From Shewanella sp. Isolate11 (GTDB lineage Bacteria; Pseudomonadota; Gammaproteobacteria; Enterobacterales; Shewanellaceae): a stretch of DNA of 64,000 bases. The notes beneath the pieces were generated by a model. That model saw nothing but the letters and a program-made list of their open reading frames with translations, was not told the origin of the DNA and searched no databases. Where the stretch lies: contig NZ_JAKEVF010000001.1 of the NCBI RefSeq assembly GCF_022398315.1, positions 494,669 through 558,668 on the forward strand, read 5' to 3'. Positions within the stretch are counted from its first letter, which is position 1. Each line of letters starts with the position of its first letter. The position numbers were made by a program, and so were the translations under genes. Below, piece after piece: positions 8,276-15,830 of this stretch.

Positions 8276-8293
8276 ACCGACTGATTAGTCGGT
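8276..8293. promoter_or_regulatory. TetR-type operator upstream of the ALDH operon
   Basis: ACCGACT-GATT-AGTCGGT is a perfect 7-4-7 palindrome, 87 bp upstream of the ALDH start. Its form matches known TetR-family operators, and a TetR gene is second in the operon. Confidence 0.8.
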
Positions 8294-8311
8294 CTGATAT
8301 TAAATCGTATC

Positions 8312-8325
8312 TTGATTGAGGTCAA
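8312..8325. promoter_or_regulatory. FNR/EtrA-like site
   Basis: TTGAT-TGAG-GTCAA matches the consensus TTGAT-N4-ATCAA at 9 of 10 defined positions. It lies in the divergent region between the ALDH operon and the SpoIIAA-like gene, so it could act on either. Confidence 0.5.
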
Positions 8326-8349
8326 ATAAAAGCCACTTTTTCCACTTTG

Positions 8350-8367
8350 ATGTGATCTTGATCAACA
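8350..8367. promoter_or_regulatory. CRP-like site upstream of the stress-protein cluster
   Basis: TGTGA-TCTTGA-TCAAC, with one perfect half-site and one imperfect, about 70 bp before the ATG at 8436. The site is similar to the E. coli CRP consensus. Confidence 0.5.
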
Positions 8368-8435
8368 TTTAGCCACTTCCTAGCACTACACTTAAAGTAT
8401 CTGCTGAGGTTGATTTTATTGCTGGGGAGGTTGAA

Positions 8436-8813
8436 ATGGAAAAGCTCACTCATGGACTCTCAATAGGCATAGAGCGCAATGATAACCGGTTGTTTTTGGT
8501 GCTTAATGTTTCGGGTCGTTTATCCCATAGTGATTATCAGACCATGACCCCAATGCTCGAATCTGCATTGGAAGGGGTTGAGCAAGCTGAAATTTTGGCA
8601 TTAGTGGATATTCGTCAGTTAGAAGGTATGTCTCTGCATGCAGCATGGGACGATCTGAAACTGGGGATTAAGCATGGTCGTGAGTTTAAAAAAATTGCCA
8701 TAGTGGGTAAGGGGGAATTCCAACATTGGATGACTCGCGTTGGCAATTGGTTTACCTCTGGAGAATGTAAATTCTTCGATGACAAGCAAAAAGCGGTTAG
8801 CTGGTTGGCTTAG
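8436..8813 (+). CDS. SpoIIAA-like (STAS-fold, DUF3478) protein
   Basis: 125 residues, cytoplasmic. The pattern of a lipid-binding SpoIIAA-like/STAS-related domain is visible: an N-terminal strand pair (RLFLVLNVSGRLSHSDYQ), the central ILALVDIRQLEGMSLHAAWD and a C-terminal FKKIAIVGKGEFQHWMTRV with a conserved W. The Shine-Dalgarno GGGGAGG at 8424-8430 supports the start. It lies just before two universal stress proteins in the same direction, so it may belong to the same anaerobic or stress response, consistent with the FNR- and CRP-like sites upstream. Members of this family are often annotated as STAS/SEC14-domain proteins; the precise function is not known. Confidence 0.75.
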   Translation: MEKLTHGLSIGIERNDNRLFLVLNVSGRLSHSDYQTMTPMLESALEGVEQAEILALVDIRQLEGMSLHAAWDDLKLGIKHGREFKKIAIVGKGEFQHWMTRVGNWFTSGECKFFDDKQKAVSWLA

Positions 8814-8945
8814 GGTTATTTAAGCCAACCAATATCAGAGGCTTACCTGCAACATCATTGGCGTAATTTATCCTATTGATGATGACGATAAGCTGGATGT
8901 TATCGACTATGCTAATAACCTTGCACACCAGCTAAGGAGTATAAG

Positions 8946-9377
8946 ATGAGAAAAGGTCAAATTTTGTGTCCAACAGATTTTTCTGAAACGGCATCGCATG
9001 CCCTCTCTTATGCGGTCGAAATGGCCAATTTGTACCAAGTCGGTTTTCGCTTGCTACATGTGGTTGAGCCACCGATAGGTGATGAAAGCTTTCAAATTTT
9101 AGCCATTACGCCAGAAGAGCTGGCGCAGTCGATGGAAGAGGCCGCTGCCAATAAGATGCGCTCTTTACTGGCGCAGCTTGATAGCAAATTACCCGTTGAA
9201 ACCATGATACGCCGTGGCGATGCGGTTACCGAGATATTGTCTGAAGCAGAAGAGAGCAAGGTAGGTATGATAGTTATCGCCAGCCATGGTCGTAGTGGAA
9301 TTTCCCATTTTCTGCATACTAATGTGGCGGAAGCCGTTGCCAATAAAGCCAAGTGTCCGGTACTCGTGGTGAAATAA
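8946..9377 (+). CDS. Universal stress protein, UspA family (copy 1)
   Basis: 143 residues, a single Usp domain. It starts RKGQILCPTDFSETASHALSYA and ends with the ATP-binding type signature GMIVIASHGRSGISHFLHTNVAEAVANKAKCPVLVVK (G-2x-G-9x-G-S/T-like loop at about 113-130). Shine-Dalgarno AAGGAG (8934-8939) lies 7 bases before the ATG. It is a paralogue of the next gene: both ends are nearly the same and the middle is diverged. USPs of this type support survival in starvation or anoxia; the partner here is not known. Confidence 0.92.
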   Translation: MRKGQILCPTDFSETASHALSYAVEMANLYQVGFRLLHVVEPPIGDESFQILAITPEELAQSMEEAAANKMRSLLAQLDSKLPVETMIRRGDAVTEILSEAEESKVGMIVIASHGRSGISHFLHTNVAEAVANKAKCPVLVVK

Positions 9378-9469
9378 ACCTGTCATTCACCAGGCAATCT
9401 CATCTGTAAATTGGAAAGGTTCTTTATCCTCTAATAAGGCATATAGCCAATAAATAAGGAAAAGGGATT

Positions 9470-9913
9470 ATGCGAACACAGCAAATATTATGTCCAACCG
9501 ACTTCTCGGAGACGGCTTCACATGCACTCACTTATGCCATTGAAATGGCAAATCTCTATGGAGTTAATTTGCGAATACTCCATGTAGCGAGTGAACCCTA
9601 CGGTACTCATAACTATGGTATTTCGGTTCATAGCGATCATGAAATAGAAGATAAGATGTTTGCCTATGCCCATGGCAGGTTAGATAAGATGATGCAAGAG
9701 GCGCTGTCTAAGTTGAATCCGGGTTTGAAAGTAGAAAGCCAAATTCGGGTTGGCGGTGTGCTGGGGCAGATCTTAATTGATGCCGAGAGCTGCAAAGTGG
9801 GTATGATAGTGATTGCCAGTCACGGCCATACAGGGTTATCACACCTGTTAAATTCGAATGTAGCCGAGGCGGTCGCCAATAAAGCCAAGTGTCCGGTTTT
9901 AGTGGTTAAATAG
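9470..9913 (+). CDS. Universal stress protein, UspA family (copy 2)
   Basis: 147 residues, one Usp domain. The N-terminus (RTQQILCPTDFSETASHALT) and C-terminus (GMIVIASHGHTG then NVAEAVANKAKCPVLVVK) are almost identical to those of the gene 92 bp upstream, while residues 40-100 differ. This points to an old tandem duplication with conserved dimer and nucleotide-binding regions. Shine-Dalgarno AAGGAAAAGGG (about 9457-9467) precedes the ATG. It is probably co-transcribed with copy 1; no terminator is visible between them. Confidence 0.92.
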   Translation: MRTQQILCPTDFSETASHALTYAIEMANLYGVNLRILHVASEPYGTHNYGISVHSDHEIEDKMFAYAHGRLDKMMQEALSKLNPGLKVESQIRVGGVLGQILIDAESCKVGMIVIASHGHTGLSHLLNSNVAEAVANKAKCPVLVVK

Positions 9914-9988
9914 CGCCTGCTTTCGTCTTTTTAATCGATTAATCCGTGCCTGTCGAACGTGCCCGTCAAAAAAAGCGTAGGGCAAAGT

Positions 9989-10579
9989 TTAAGTTAATGA
10001 CAGGCAGGTGTCTTGATAGAGTTGCTGAGCCAGATTATTAAGCACTTCTGGCTCAGGGTGACTATGTGCAAAGGTGCGCAAACCATATATGCCCATCACA
10101 AAGTAGCGTGCTAAATCTAAGCTACTTCTGTCGGTTTTTATCTCGCCATTATCGATAGCCTGTTGATAATTATCTGCCAAAATTTGATGCCAGTTCTGTA
10201 GATATTGATTAATAATATCTCTGACTTCTTCATCTTGTTCCGCTAATTCATTCAGTGCCTTGGTCAATAGACAGGCCCTGGCTGAGTCACAACTAACACA
10301 TTCAACGACTATCTGATCTAAATAGTTTTTGAGCCTGAGAGCAAAGCTGATTTGTTGCCCGAAACAGGCGCTAATCTGTGTATCGCGATCATTCACATAT
10401 TGCTCAAGTGCCGCCAACAATAGACCGCGTTTATTGTCGAACGCGCAATAGATAGATCCCGGATGTAAACCGGTAGCCTTGGTTAAATCTTGCATGCTGG
10501 TTTTGGCGTAGCCTTTAGCCATAAAGGCGGTCATGGCCTGCCTGAGCACTTGTTGACGATCAAATTCGGCGTTTCTCAT
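9989..10579 (-). CDS. TetR family regulator, NemR-like
   Basis: 196 residues. The helix-turn-helix lies at about residues 10-50 (MTAFMAKGYAKTSMQDLTKA, TGLHPGSIYCAFDNKRGLLL). The C-terminal domain is of the TetR_C type and has cysteines near residues 88-96 (VECVSCDSARACLLTKALNE), the region where NemR of E. coli holds its redox-sensing cysteine. It is divergent from the old-yellow-enzyme gene with three TTGAA/TTCAA palindromes between them, so it is expected to repress both. Electrophiles such as quinones or hypochlorite-derived species would be inducers by analogy with NemR; this is inference. Confidence 0.85.
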   Translation of the reverse strand: MRNAEFDRQQVLRQAMTAFMAKGYAKTSMQDLTKATGLHPGSIYCAFDNKRGLLLAALEQYVNDRDTQISACFGQQISFALRLKNYLDQIVVECVSCDSARACLLTKALNELAEQDEEVRDIINQYLQNWHQILADNYQQAIDNGEIKTDRSSLDLARYFVMGIYGLRTFAHSHPEPEVLNNLAQQLYQDTCLSLT

Positions 10580-10624
10580 GGGGTCTATCTATCAGAGTTG
10601 GATTGTCACCTAGTGTACTCAACT

Positions 10625-10640
10625 TTGAATGTTTGTTCAA
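10625..10640. promoter_or_regulatory. TetR operator-like palindrome 1
   Basis: TTGAATGTTTGTTCAA, an imperfect palindrome with TTGAA/TTCAA ends. First of three related sites between the divergent TetR and OYE genes. Confidence 0.6.
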
Positions 10641-10648
10641 AAAAGATC

Positions 10649-10664
10649 TTGAACGTTCATTCAA
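10649..10664. promoter_or_regulatory. TetR operator-like palindrome 2
   Basis: TTGAACGTTCATTCAA, same end pentamers as palindrome 1; centre 24 bp downstream of it. Confidence 0.65.
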
Positions 10665-10674
10665 CAAGGGGTAT

Positions 10675-10692
10675 CTTGAACGTACATTCAAG
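10675..10692. promoter_or_regulatory. TetR operator-like palindrome 3
   Basis: CTTGAACGTACATTCAAG, the longest and most symmetrical of the three; centre 27 bp after palindrome 2 and about 80 bp before the nemA-like start. Confidence 0.7.
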
Positions 10693-10763
10693 ATATACAT
10701 GTCAAGATACGCATGTTTCACAGATGCTGAGTCACGACAACTGAACCGATAGAGAAATAGATT

Positions 10764-11804
10764 ATGACTGCCAAGCTTTTTACTCCTTATAAACTCAACG
10801 ACAGCATTACCCTCAACAATAAGATTTTGATGGCGCCACTGACACGTTGTATGGCCGATGACGATTTAGTGCCAACGGCGGCTATGGCGGAATACTATGC
10901 ACGTCGCGCTGAAGCCGGTTTGATTATTTCTGAGGCGGTGATCATTCGCCCTGACGGCCAAGGTTATCCTAATACCCCAGGCCTTTTTACCCCAGCGCAG
11001 ATCGATGGCTGGCGTAAAGTGAATGATGCGGTACATGCTAAAGGCGGTAAAATTTTTGCTCAGCTTTGGCACACTGGCCGTGTGGCTCATTCGCATTTCT
11101 TCGGCGGCGAAATCATTGCACCATCAGCGGTAGCGATTGAAGGTACAGTGCCAAGAATGCGTGAACTAGCTTATGAAACGCCAAAGGCAGTGAGTGTTGA
11201 AGAGATTGCTCAGCTGGTAAAAGATTATTCTCAAGCCGCTGCTAATGCGATTGACGCAGGCTTCGATGGCGTTGAAATTCATGGTGCTAATGCGTATCTA
11301 ATCGACCAGTTCTTACACCATGACAGTAACCGTCGCAGCGACGAATATGGCCAGACGCCTGAAAATATGGCGCGTTTCCCACTGGCGGTAGTCGATGCCA
11401 TCTGTGAGCGCATCGGTAACGAGCGCACTGCGCTACGCGTGTCTCCAGGTGCTTACGTCAACATGAAGGGCGATAGTCGTGACCGCCAAGTGTTTGATTA
11501 CTTCTTAAAGCAGCTTGAGCTTCGTGACTTGGCTTATCTGCATATTGGCATTTTTGATGATGCGTTAGAGTTTGATTATCTTGATGGTACTGCATCTAGC
11601 TATACCCGCGCGCATTACAATAAAACCTTAGTGGGTGTCGGCAGTTACAGCGCAGAAAGTGGTGCAGCAGCAATTGAGAATAACCAGTTCGACCTACTGG
11701 CCATCGGTCGTCCTTTCATTGCCAACCCTGATTATGTTGAGCGTGTTCGTGACAATCAGCCATTAGTGGCTTATTCAGATGAGATGCTTGCAAGCCTAGT
11801 GTAA
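10764..11804 (+). CDS. nemA: Old yellow enzyme-type alkene reductase, NemA-like
   Basis: 346 residues, FMN-dependent NADPH oxidoreductase that reduces activated alkenes, quinones and nitro-compounds. Family features: KILMAPLTRC at the N-terminus (FMN contact), AQLWHTGR (about 98-105), the active-site His/Asn pair in EIHGANAYLIDQFL (about 172-185), the SNRRSDEYG loop, and the FMN-phosphate motif LLAIGRPFIANPD near the C-terminus. It is divergent from a NemR-like TetR gene and is followed by a strong terminator, so it forms a one-gene transcript. It probably detoxifies reactive electrophiles. A close alternative is another OYE paralogue (several occur in Shewanella). Confidence 0.9.
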   Translation: MTAKLFTPYKLNDSITLNNKILMAPLTRCMADDDLVPTAAMAEYYARRAEAGLIISEAVIIRPDGQGYPNTPGLFTPAQIDGWRKVNDAVHAKGGKIFAQLWHTGRVAHSHFFGGEIIAPSAVAIEGTVPRMRELAYETPKAVSVEEIAQLVKDYSQAAANAIDAGFDGVEIHGANAYLIDQFLHHDSNRRSDEYGQTPENMARFPLAVVDAICERIGNERTALRVSPGAYVNMKGDSRDRQVFDYFLKQLELRDLAYLHIGIFDDALEFDYLDGTASSYTRAHYNKTLVGVGSYSAESGAAAIENNQFDLLAIGRPFIANPDYVERVRDNQPLVAYSDEMLASLV

Positions 11805-11829
11805 TAGCCATCTAAGCGTGACAGATATG

Positions 11830-11876
11830 CAGCCATAACCCTGATATTCAATCTATGGGTTATGGCTGTTTTTTTT
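11830..11876 (+). terminator. Rho-independent terminator after nemA
   Basis: A 12-bp stem CAGCCATAACCC / GGGTTATGGCTG with a 15-base loop is followed by eight T. Confidence 0.93.
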
Positions 11877-11896
11877 ATGCGTTTGAGTGCAACCGA

Positions 11897-12655
11897 TTAG
11901 TTCATCATGGCGGCGATACAGCCACATAGGGTCATGATAAACAGAAACCATTTTAGGGTTTTGCTACTCACCTTGATGGCCAGTTTGACGGCGAAATGAG
12001 CCCCCACTAAAGTGCCCACGGCCAAGATGAGTCCCGGCAGCCAGAGGATAAGATCTTCGGCGATAAAGATCACCAGTGACGCTAAGGTGAAAAACAGCGT
12101 ACACATGACTTTTAGGGCGTTAGCTCTGACTAAGTCGTAACGTAAACTGCCTGCTAAGGCGGCCAGTAACACAAACCCCACTCCCGCTTGAACGAAGCCG
12201 CCATAGATCCCCGCGACAAGCAGCCACAACCACGAACTCGGCGTTTCACTGACCTTATTTATCGGCGTGCCTTCTTCGGGGGCGATCATGCTGGGCTTGA
12301 TGAGGATAATTAGCGCCATTGCCAACATGGTGCCTAACAACAGGGGCTTGATGATGCCTGCGGGTGCATAAGCCGCCGCACCTGCGCCAATAAAGCCGCC
12401 GAGGATGGTGGGTAATAAAATGGGCGCTTTGTCTGTACTATCGAGTCGACCATGTTTGTTAAAGCCGATAAGGGCGGTGATCGATTGCACCGTAACCCCA
12501 ACACGGTTTGTCGCATTGGCGACTTCGGCGGGCATTCCCATCACCATTAAGGCGGGCAGGGTCAGGTTAGAACCGCCACCGGCTAAGGTGTTGATCACTC
12601 CAGCCAATAATCCTGTAAATAACAGCAATAACGCTTGGCTTAGGCTGACATCCAT
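11897..12655 (-). CDS. TSUP (TauE/SafE) family membrane permease
   Basis: 252 residues with about eight hydrophobic segments. The family pattern is clear: GLLAGVINTLAGGGSNLTLPALM (about 15-37) and, in the second half, GIYGGFVQAGVGFVLLAAL (about 148-167). TauE/SafE proteins export or import sulfite, sulfoacetate or related organosulfur anions; the substrate here is not known. It is the last gene of a leftward run (PH-domain pair, DUF924, TSUP) with 23 bp separating it from DUF924, so it is probably co-transcribed. Its stop lies 20 bp from the nemA terminator; the genes converge. Confidence 0.88.
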   Translation of the reverse strand: MDVSLSQALLLLFTGLLAGVINTLAGGGSNLTLPALMVMGMPAEVANATNRVGVTVQSITALIGFNKHGRLDSTDKAPILLPTILGGFIGAGAAAYAPAGIIKPLLLGTMLAMALIILIKPSMIAPEEGTPINKVSETPSSWLWLLVAGIYGGFVQAGVGFVLLAALAGSLRYDLVRANALKVMCTLFFTLASLVIFIAEDLILWLPGLILAVGTLVGAHFAVKLAIKVSSKTLKWFLFIMTLCGCIAAMMN

Positions 12656-12678
12656 GTGAACTCCTGAATATATACGAC

Positions 12679-13233
12679 TTAAAAATGGGAACCCGGTTGT
12701 TGTAAGAAGGCTAATTCATCCTTGCTGGACTGCCGACCTAGAATGGCATTGCGGTGAGGATAACGACCAAATCTGTCGATGATCGCTTTATGGCGACGTT
12801 CAAACTCTAAGTTGCTTTGGGTCGCAGGCTGATTAAACAGTTTGATGGCGATCGCGTGGATCACCGCCGATTCGCTGTGCATGTAAGGCATGTATAGAAA
12901 AGCCAATTGTTCATCTGGCAGTTGTTTGTCGACGCCGCAGGCAACTGCTTCTTGGGCGAGGACTAAGGCAATGGTGTCGGCAGCAAAAGACGCTGCTTGG
13001 TCACGATAGATATTACGGCTAAATTGATCTAATACGATAATTTCTGCTAATCGGCCTTTAGGGCTAGTTCTCCATGTGTAGAGTTCACCGCGTTTGGCCT
13101 GCTCAAGTAAGCCTTGGAAACGCTGGCTTAGCATGACGTCAAACTCAGCATCTTTGTTAAACCAAGCTTTAGGCTCTATCTCGCTAAACCAGAACTGGAT
13201 AACCTCATCAGGCGTGTGCGTTATGCTGGGCAT
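12679..13233 (-). CDS. DUF924 family protein
   Basis: 184 residues, cytoplasmic. The family features are easily seen: VIQFWFSEIEPKAWFNKDAEFD at the start, the central GRLAEIIVLDQFSRNIYRD (about 60-78) and LAFLYMPYMHSES (about 109-121), and the ending RYPHRNAILGRQSSKDELAFL. DUF924 adopts a TPR-like all-helical fold of unknown function. The gene sits 9 bp after the 518-residue PH protein and 23 bp before the TSUP permease, implying one operon. The start ATG at 13233 is preceded by AAGGAGCC (13235-13242 on the reverse strand), a good ribosome-binding site. Confidence 0.88.
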   Translation of the reverse strand: MPSITHTPDEVIQFWFSEIEPKAWFNKDAEFDVMLSQRFQGLLEQAKRGELYTWRTSPKGRLAEIIVLDQFSRNIYRDQAASFAADTIALVLAQEAVACGVDKQLPDEQLAFLYMPYMHSESAVIHAIAIKLFNQPATQSNLEFERRHKAIIDRFGRYPHRNAILGRQSSKDELAFLQQPGSHF

Positions 13234-13242
13234 AATGGCTCC

Positions 13243-14799
13243 TTATATCCAATTACTATGATCGTGTTTGGTTAAATTTAACGCGCTTTCGGCAATGGTT
13301 CTAGCCACTTCTACAGGGATGTAAGGCAGCTTTTGTTCACCACTGGCGAGTCCAATATGTAAAGTCGCCAGTTGCTTTCGCTTCTGGCTTGCGGTTTGGC
13401 AAATAATCACATGCTGCACCTTGTTCAGCGCAAATAAGTGCCAGCTTTGACCCAAGACGCCGGTGTGGATCCACAGATCGTTGCCTTGAACATGATATCC
13501 CCATTGGCGATATGTAAGGTAGATGCCAGCCATAACCAACAGTGCCGCGAGCCACATCAGTTCGCTGACGGGATTAACCCCTAAAATGAACGTCGCAGGC
13601 ACAGGTACAAGCAGTGGTAGAAAGGCGCGGCGCCAAAACCAGCCGATATTAATCCGCTGATATTGCTCGGGGAGTTGCTTGGCTTGGCTAGATAAGCCCG
13701 TAAGCTGCGTTAGTGTCGATGCAATCTGAGTTTGGGTCATGCTGGGGATTAACATATAGCGTTTAGTCATCGACTCCACTTCGTTGCCTTTGACCTGCAA
13801 AAAGTTCGCCGTCCATAGGCCAAGAAGTCTGCCAATGATCGGCTGATTAAAGCGCAGTAGTTGCACCCGAGATAACGCCAAGGCATCTTGCTGCTTGGCA
13901 ATAATGCCGCCAGTTCGATGCAGAGTATGTTGATGTAGGCTGAGTTGATAAGGGTGATATTTCAGTATCGCCGAAGTCACCGACAGCAAAGATAGCAGCA
14001 ACACCAGCAAGGTGATGGCTATCACGGCAAACAACAGTTTATTAAGATCGCTGCTGGCAATATCCTGTTGATACCACTGTACTAGCAGTTGAATCAAGGC
14101 ATTACTTTCAATGTCGTCCCAATCTACTTGGCCTAAAATCGAGCCCGATACCACAGACAACCAAAACAGGTTGTTTTGATAAAGGCCAAATAATACTAAG
14201 TCTTTGAGGCTTTTACTCACCACAAGCGTTTTACTGGTTGCGGTTTTAGTGCTGCTGGTATTAGTGGCGGATGACTCAAAGGCACTAGGGTTAACAGCGT
14301 CTTGTTTAAACTCACTGTTTGAAGCGATATTGGCATCATTTTTTTGCAGCATTAACTGCTTTTTAAGTTGCAGCGCCTGACGATAGTTCACTGCAGACAG
14401 TATGGCTTCATCCTTTTTTGAGCCCGCGGTTTCCACCACCAAGCTATACAGGTTCAGCGGGCGAAAATAGAAGGGTTGTTCCAGCCTGACGTTCTGGATC
14501 TTGTTCAAGGGGATTTCATGGGCGTGTTTGAAAAACAGCCCTTGGTTTATGCCCAGTTTGCCTTGGCTTAAACGGTAACGATATTGGCTCCATTGAATAA
14601 TGCCGAAGCTTAAAATCGCCAGCACCACACCGATTGCAACTAAGATCACCCAAGGAGAACTAAAGCCTTTTTGCCAACCGGTATACACCACAGGGATCAG
14701 CGCATAACCATTGCTGAATAAGCTTTTTAGGCTGTGCAGACTAAAGCTGATAATCGACCAAGGAGAGAGGCTCACCCAATCGGTGAAACGCTTACTCAT
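13243..14799 (-). CDS. Bacterial PH-domain (YdbT-like) membrane protein
   Basis: 518 residues with three bPH2 (DUF304) regions and several membrane segments, the COG3428/YdbT layout. The first PH segment reads QGLFFKHAHEIPLNKIQNVRL, the second GGIIAKQQDALALSRVQLLRF, the third TGVLGQSWHLFALNKVQHVII. The open frame extends upstream to 14943, but ATG at 14799 is preferred: it lies inside the end of the previous gene, giving an 8-base ATGAGTAA overlap typical of translational coupling. YdbST pairs of Bacillus protect against some antimicrobial peptides; whether this holds here is unknown. A Ser/Thr-rich linker (about residues 150-190) joins the first and second modules. Confidence 0.85.
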   Translation of the reverse strand: MSKRFTDWVSLSPWSIISFSLHSLKSLFSNGYALIPVVYTGWQKGFSSPWVILVAIGVVLAILSFGIIQWSQYRYRLSQGKLGINQGLFFKHAHEIPLNKIQNVRLEQPFYFRPLNLYSLVVETAGSKKDEAILSAVNYRQALQLKKQLMLQKNDANIASNSEFKQDAVNPSAFESSATNTSSTKTATSKTLVVSKSLKDLVLFGLYQNNLFWLSVVSGSILGQVDWDDIESNALIQLLVQWYQQDIASSDLNKLLFAVIAITLLVLLLSLLSVTSAILKYHPYQLSLHQHTLHRTGGIIAKQQDALALSRVQLLRFNQPIIGRLLGLWTANFLQVKGNEVESMTKRYMLIPSMTQTQIASTLTQLTGLSSQAKQLPEQYQRINIGWFWRRAFLPLLVPVPATFILGVNPVSELMWLAALLVMAGIYLTYRQWGYHVQGNDLWIHTGVLGQSWHLFALNKVQHVIICQTASQKRKQLATLHIGLASGEQKLPYIPVEVARTIAESALNLTKHDHSNWI

Positions 14800-15382
14800 C
14801 AGTAAGTTCCTGAGTTGGCGTTTGAGACTGCTTAGCGGTTTCGCGCAGCGCCGCCGCTTTGTTGAGTAGGTGGTGACGTAAAGGTTCGGCGATATCGCTT
14901 GGGATCCCTGGCAAGCTGATTTCAGCATTACCGCTGCCGGCACTAAAACACTTGAGAGTATGATGTTGAAAGTAGCGTTCTAACGGCCCTTGAGACAGGG
15001 TGACATGCTGAAGTCGGCTATAGGGTAAGGCTATTTTCTTATGCCAAATCAGGCCTTGTTGCATCAATAGTTCATGTTCAAACACCCCATAAGCCAAGGA
15101 TTGTGCGAAACGATAGCGGCCAAAGCTAACTATGCCAGCCAGAATCAACACTCCGGTTACCAGCAGTAATAAGATTAACATTGGCAGGTTAGCCAATATG
15201 CCTATGATGGGAACTGCTATCAGTGTGGGTACAAATACCAATAGATTTTCCGTCATGACTTGGTTGATGTAGCGGGGATCGACCGGTGTCAGTTCCAGTT
15301 GATCGAAGCTCAGCCAGGCTGAGGGTGCTTGAATGTGGCGTGGTTGCGGCTGCTGTGATGGCGCTGGGGTAACATCTTCCAT
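14792..15382 (-). CDS. Bacterial PH-domain (YdbS-like) membrane protein
   Basis: 196 residues. It has a Gln/Pro-rich N-terminus, two adjacent membrane segments (about 47-95: LLVFVPTLIAVPIIGILANL and the following leucine-rich stretch) and one bPH2 domain with the typical GLIWHKKIALPYSRLQHVTLSQGPLER. It overlaps the start of the larger PH protein by 8 bases. It is the first gene of the leftward four-gene run ending in the TSUP permease. The pair is equivalent to YdbS-YdbT; role in envelope function is inferred from membrane location only. Confidence 0.85.
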   Translation of the reverse strand: MEDVTPAPSQQPQPRHIQAPSAWLSFDQLELTPVDPRYINQVMTENLLVFVPTLIAVPIIGILANLPMLILLLLVTGVLILAGIVSFGRYRFAQSLAYGVFEHELLMQQGLIWHKKIALPYSRLQHVTLSQGPLERYFQHHTLKCFSAGSGNAEISLPGIPSDIAEPLRHHLLNKAAALRETAKQSQTPTQELTDE

Positions 15383-15533
15383 TTGTTATCCTAACTTTGA
15401 TTATTTTTTGTTATTGGTCACTATATCAGCATCTTGCAGCAATTCACTAGCCTAAGAGATAATTGATTTCTATTCGTTTCCAGGCTCTGATATGTTACTG
15501 ATAATAACGATGCCAATCCCGTGAGGTGCTTGA

Positions 15534-15830
15534 GTGAGTGATGTGATTTCGAAACAGAAAAAGGCGTTTCTAAGAAAGCTCTATCTAGCTCATCTTATTG
15601 ATAATCAGCGACATAACCTATTGTCTCTCAATAAAGAAACCGGCATGCCAAGACGCACTCTACAAGACGCCTTAGCCGCGTTGGTGGACTTAGGCATCGA
15701 GTGCCAGTTTGTCCAAGATGGCGAGCGTAATAATGCCGGTTATTATCATATCGAAACATGGGGGCCTATCAGCAGTAGCTGGGTTTGTACTCATCTCGAT
15801 GATATCGTTAAACAACTCAACATCGAATGA
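15534..15830 (+). CDS. Small winged-helix/HTH protein
   Basis: 98 residues beginning at GTG (15534) behind GAGGTG (15522-15527). The segment LYLAHLIDNQRHNLLSLNKETGMPRRTLQDALAALVDLGI (about 16-55) reads as a helix-turn-helix with a wing, followed by a short strand region NNAGYYHIETWG. Its stop overlaps the next start as ATGA (15827-15830), so the two genes are translationally coupled. It is probably a DNA-binding partner of the FAD oxidoreductase gene, but no family name was recognised with certainty. Confidence 0.8.
   Translation: MSDVISKQKKAFLRKLYLAHLIDNQRHNLLSLNKETGMPRRTLQDALAALVDLGIECQFVQDGERNNAGYYHIETWGPISSSWVCTHLDDIVKQLNIE

Noticed and set aside
13243..14943. Longer 566-codon start for the large PH-domain protein
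   Set aside because: The extra 48 codons run through the previous gene, and ATG at 14799 gives an ATGAGTAA overlap consistent with coupling.
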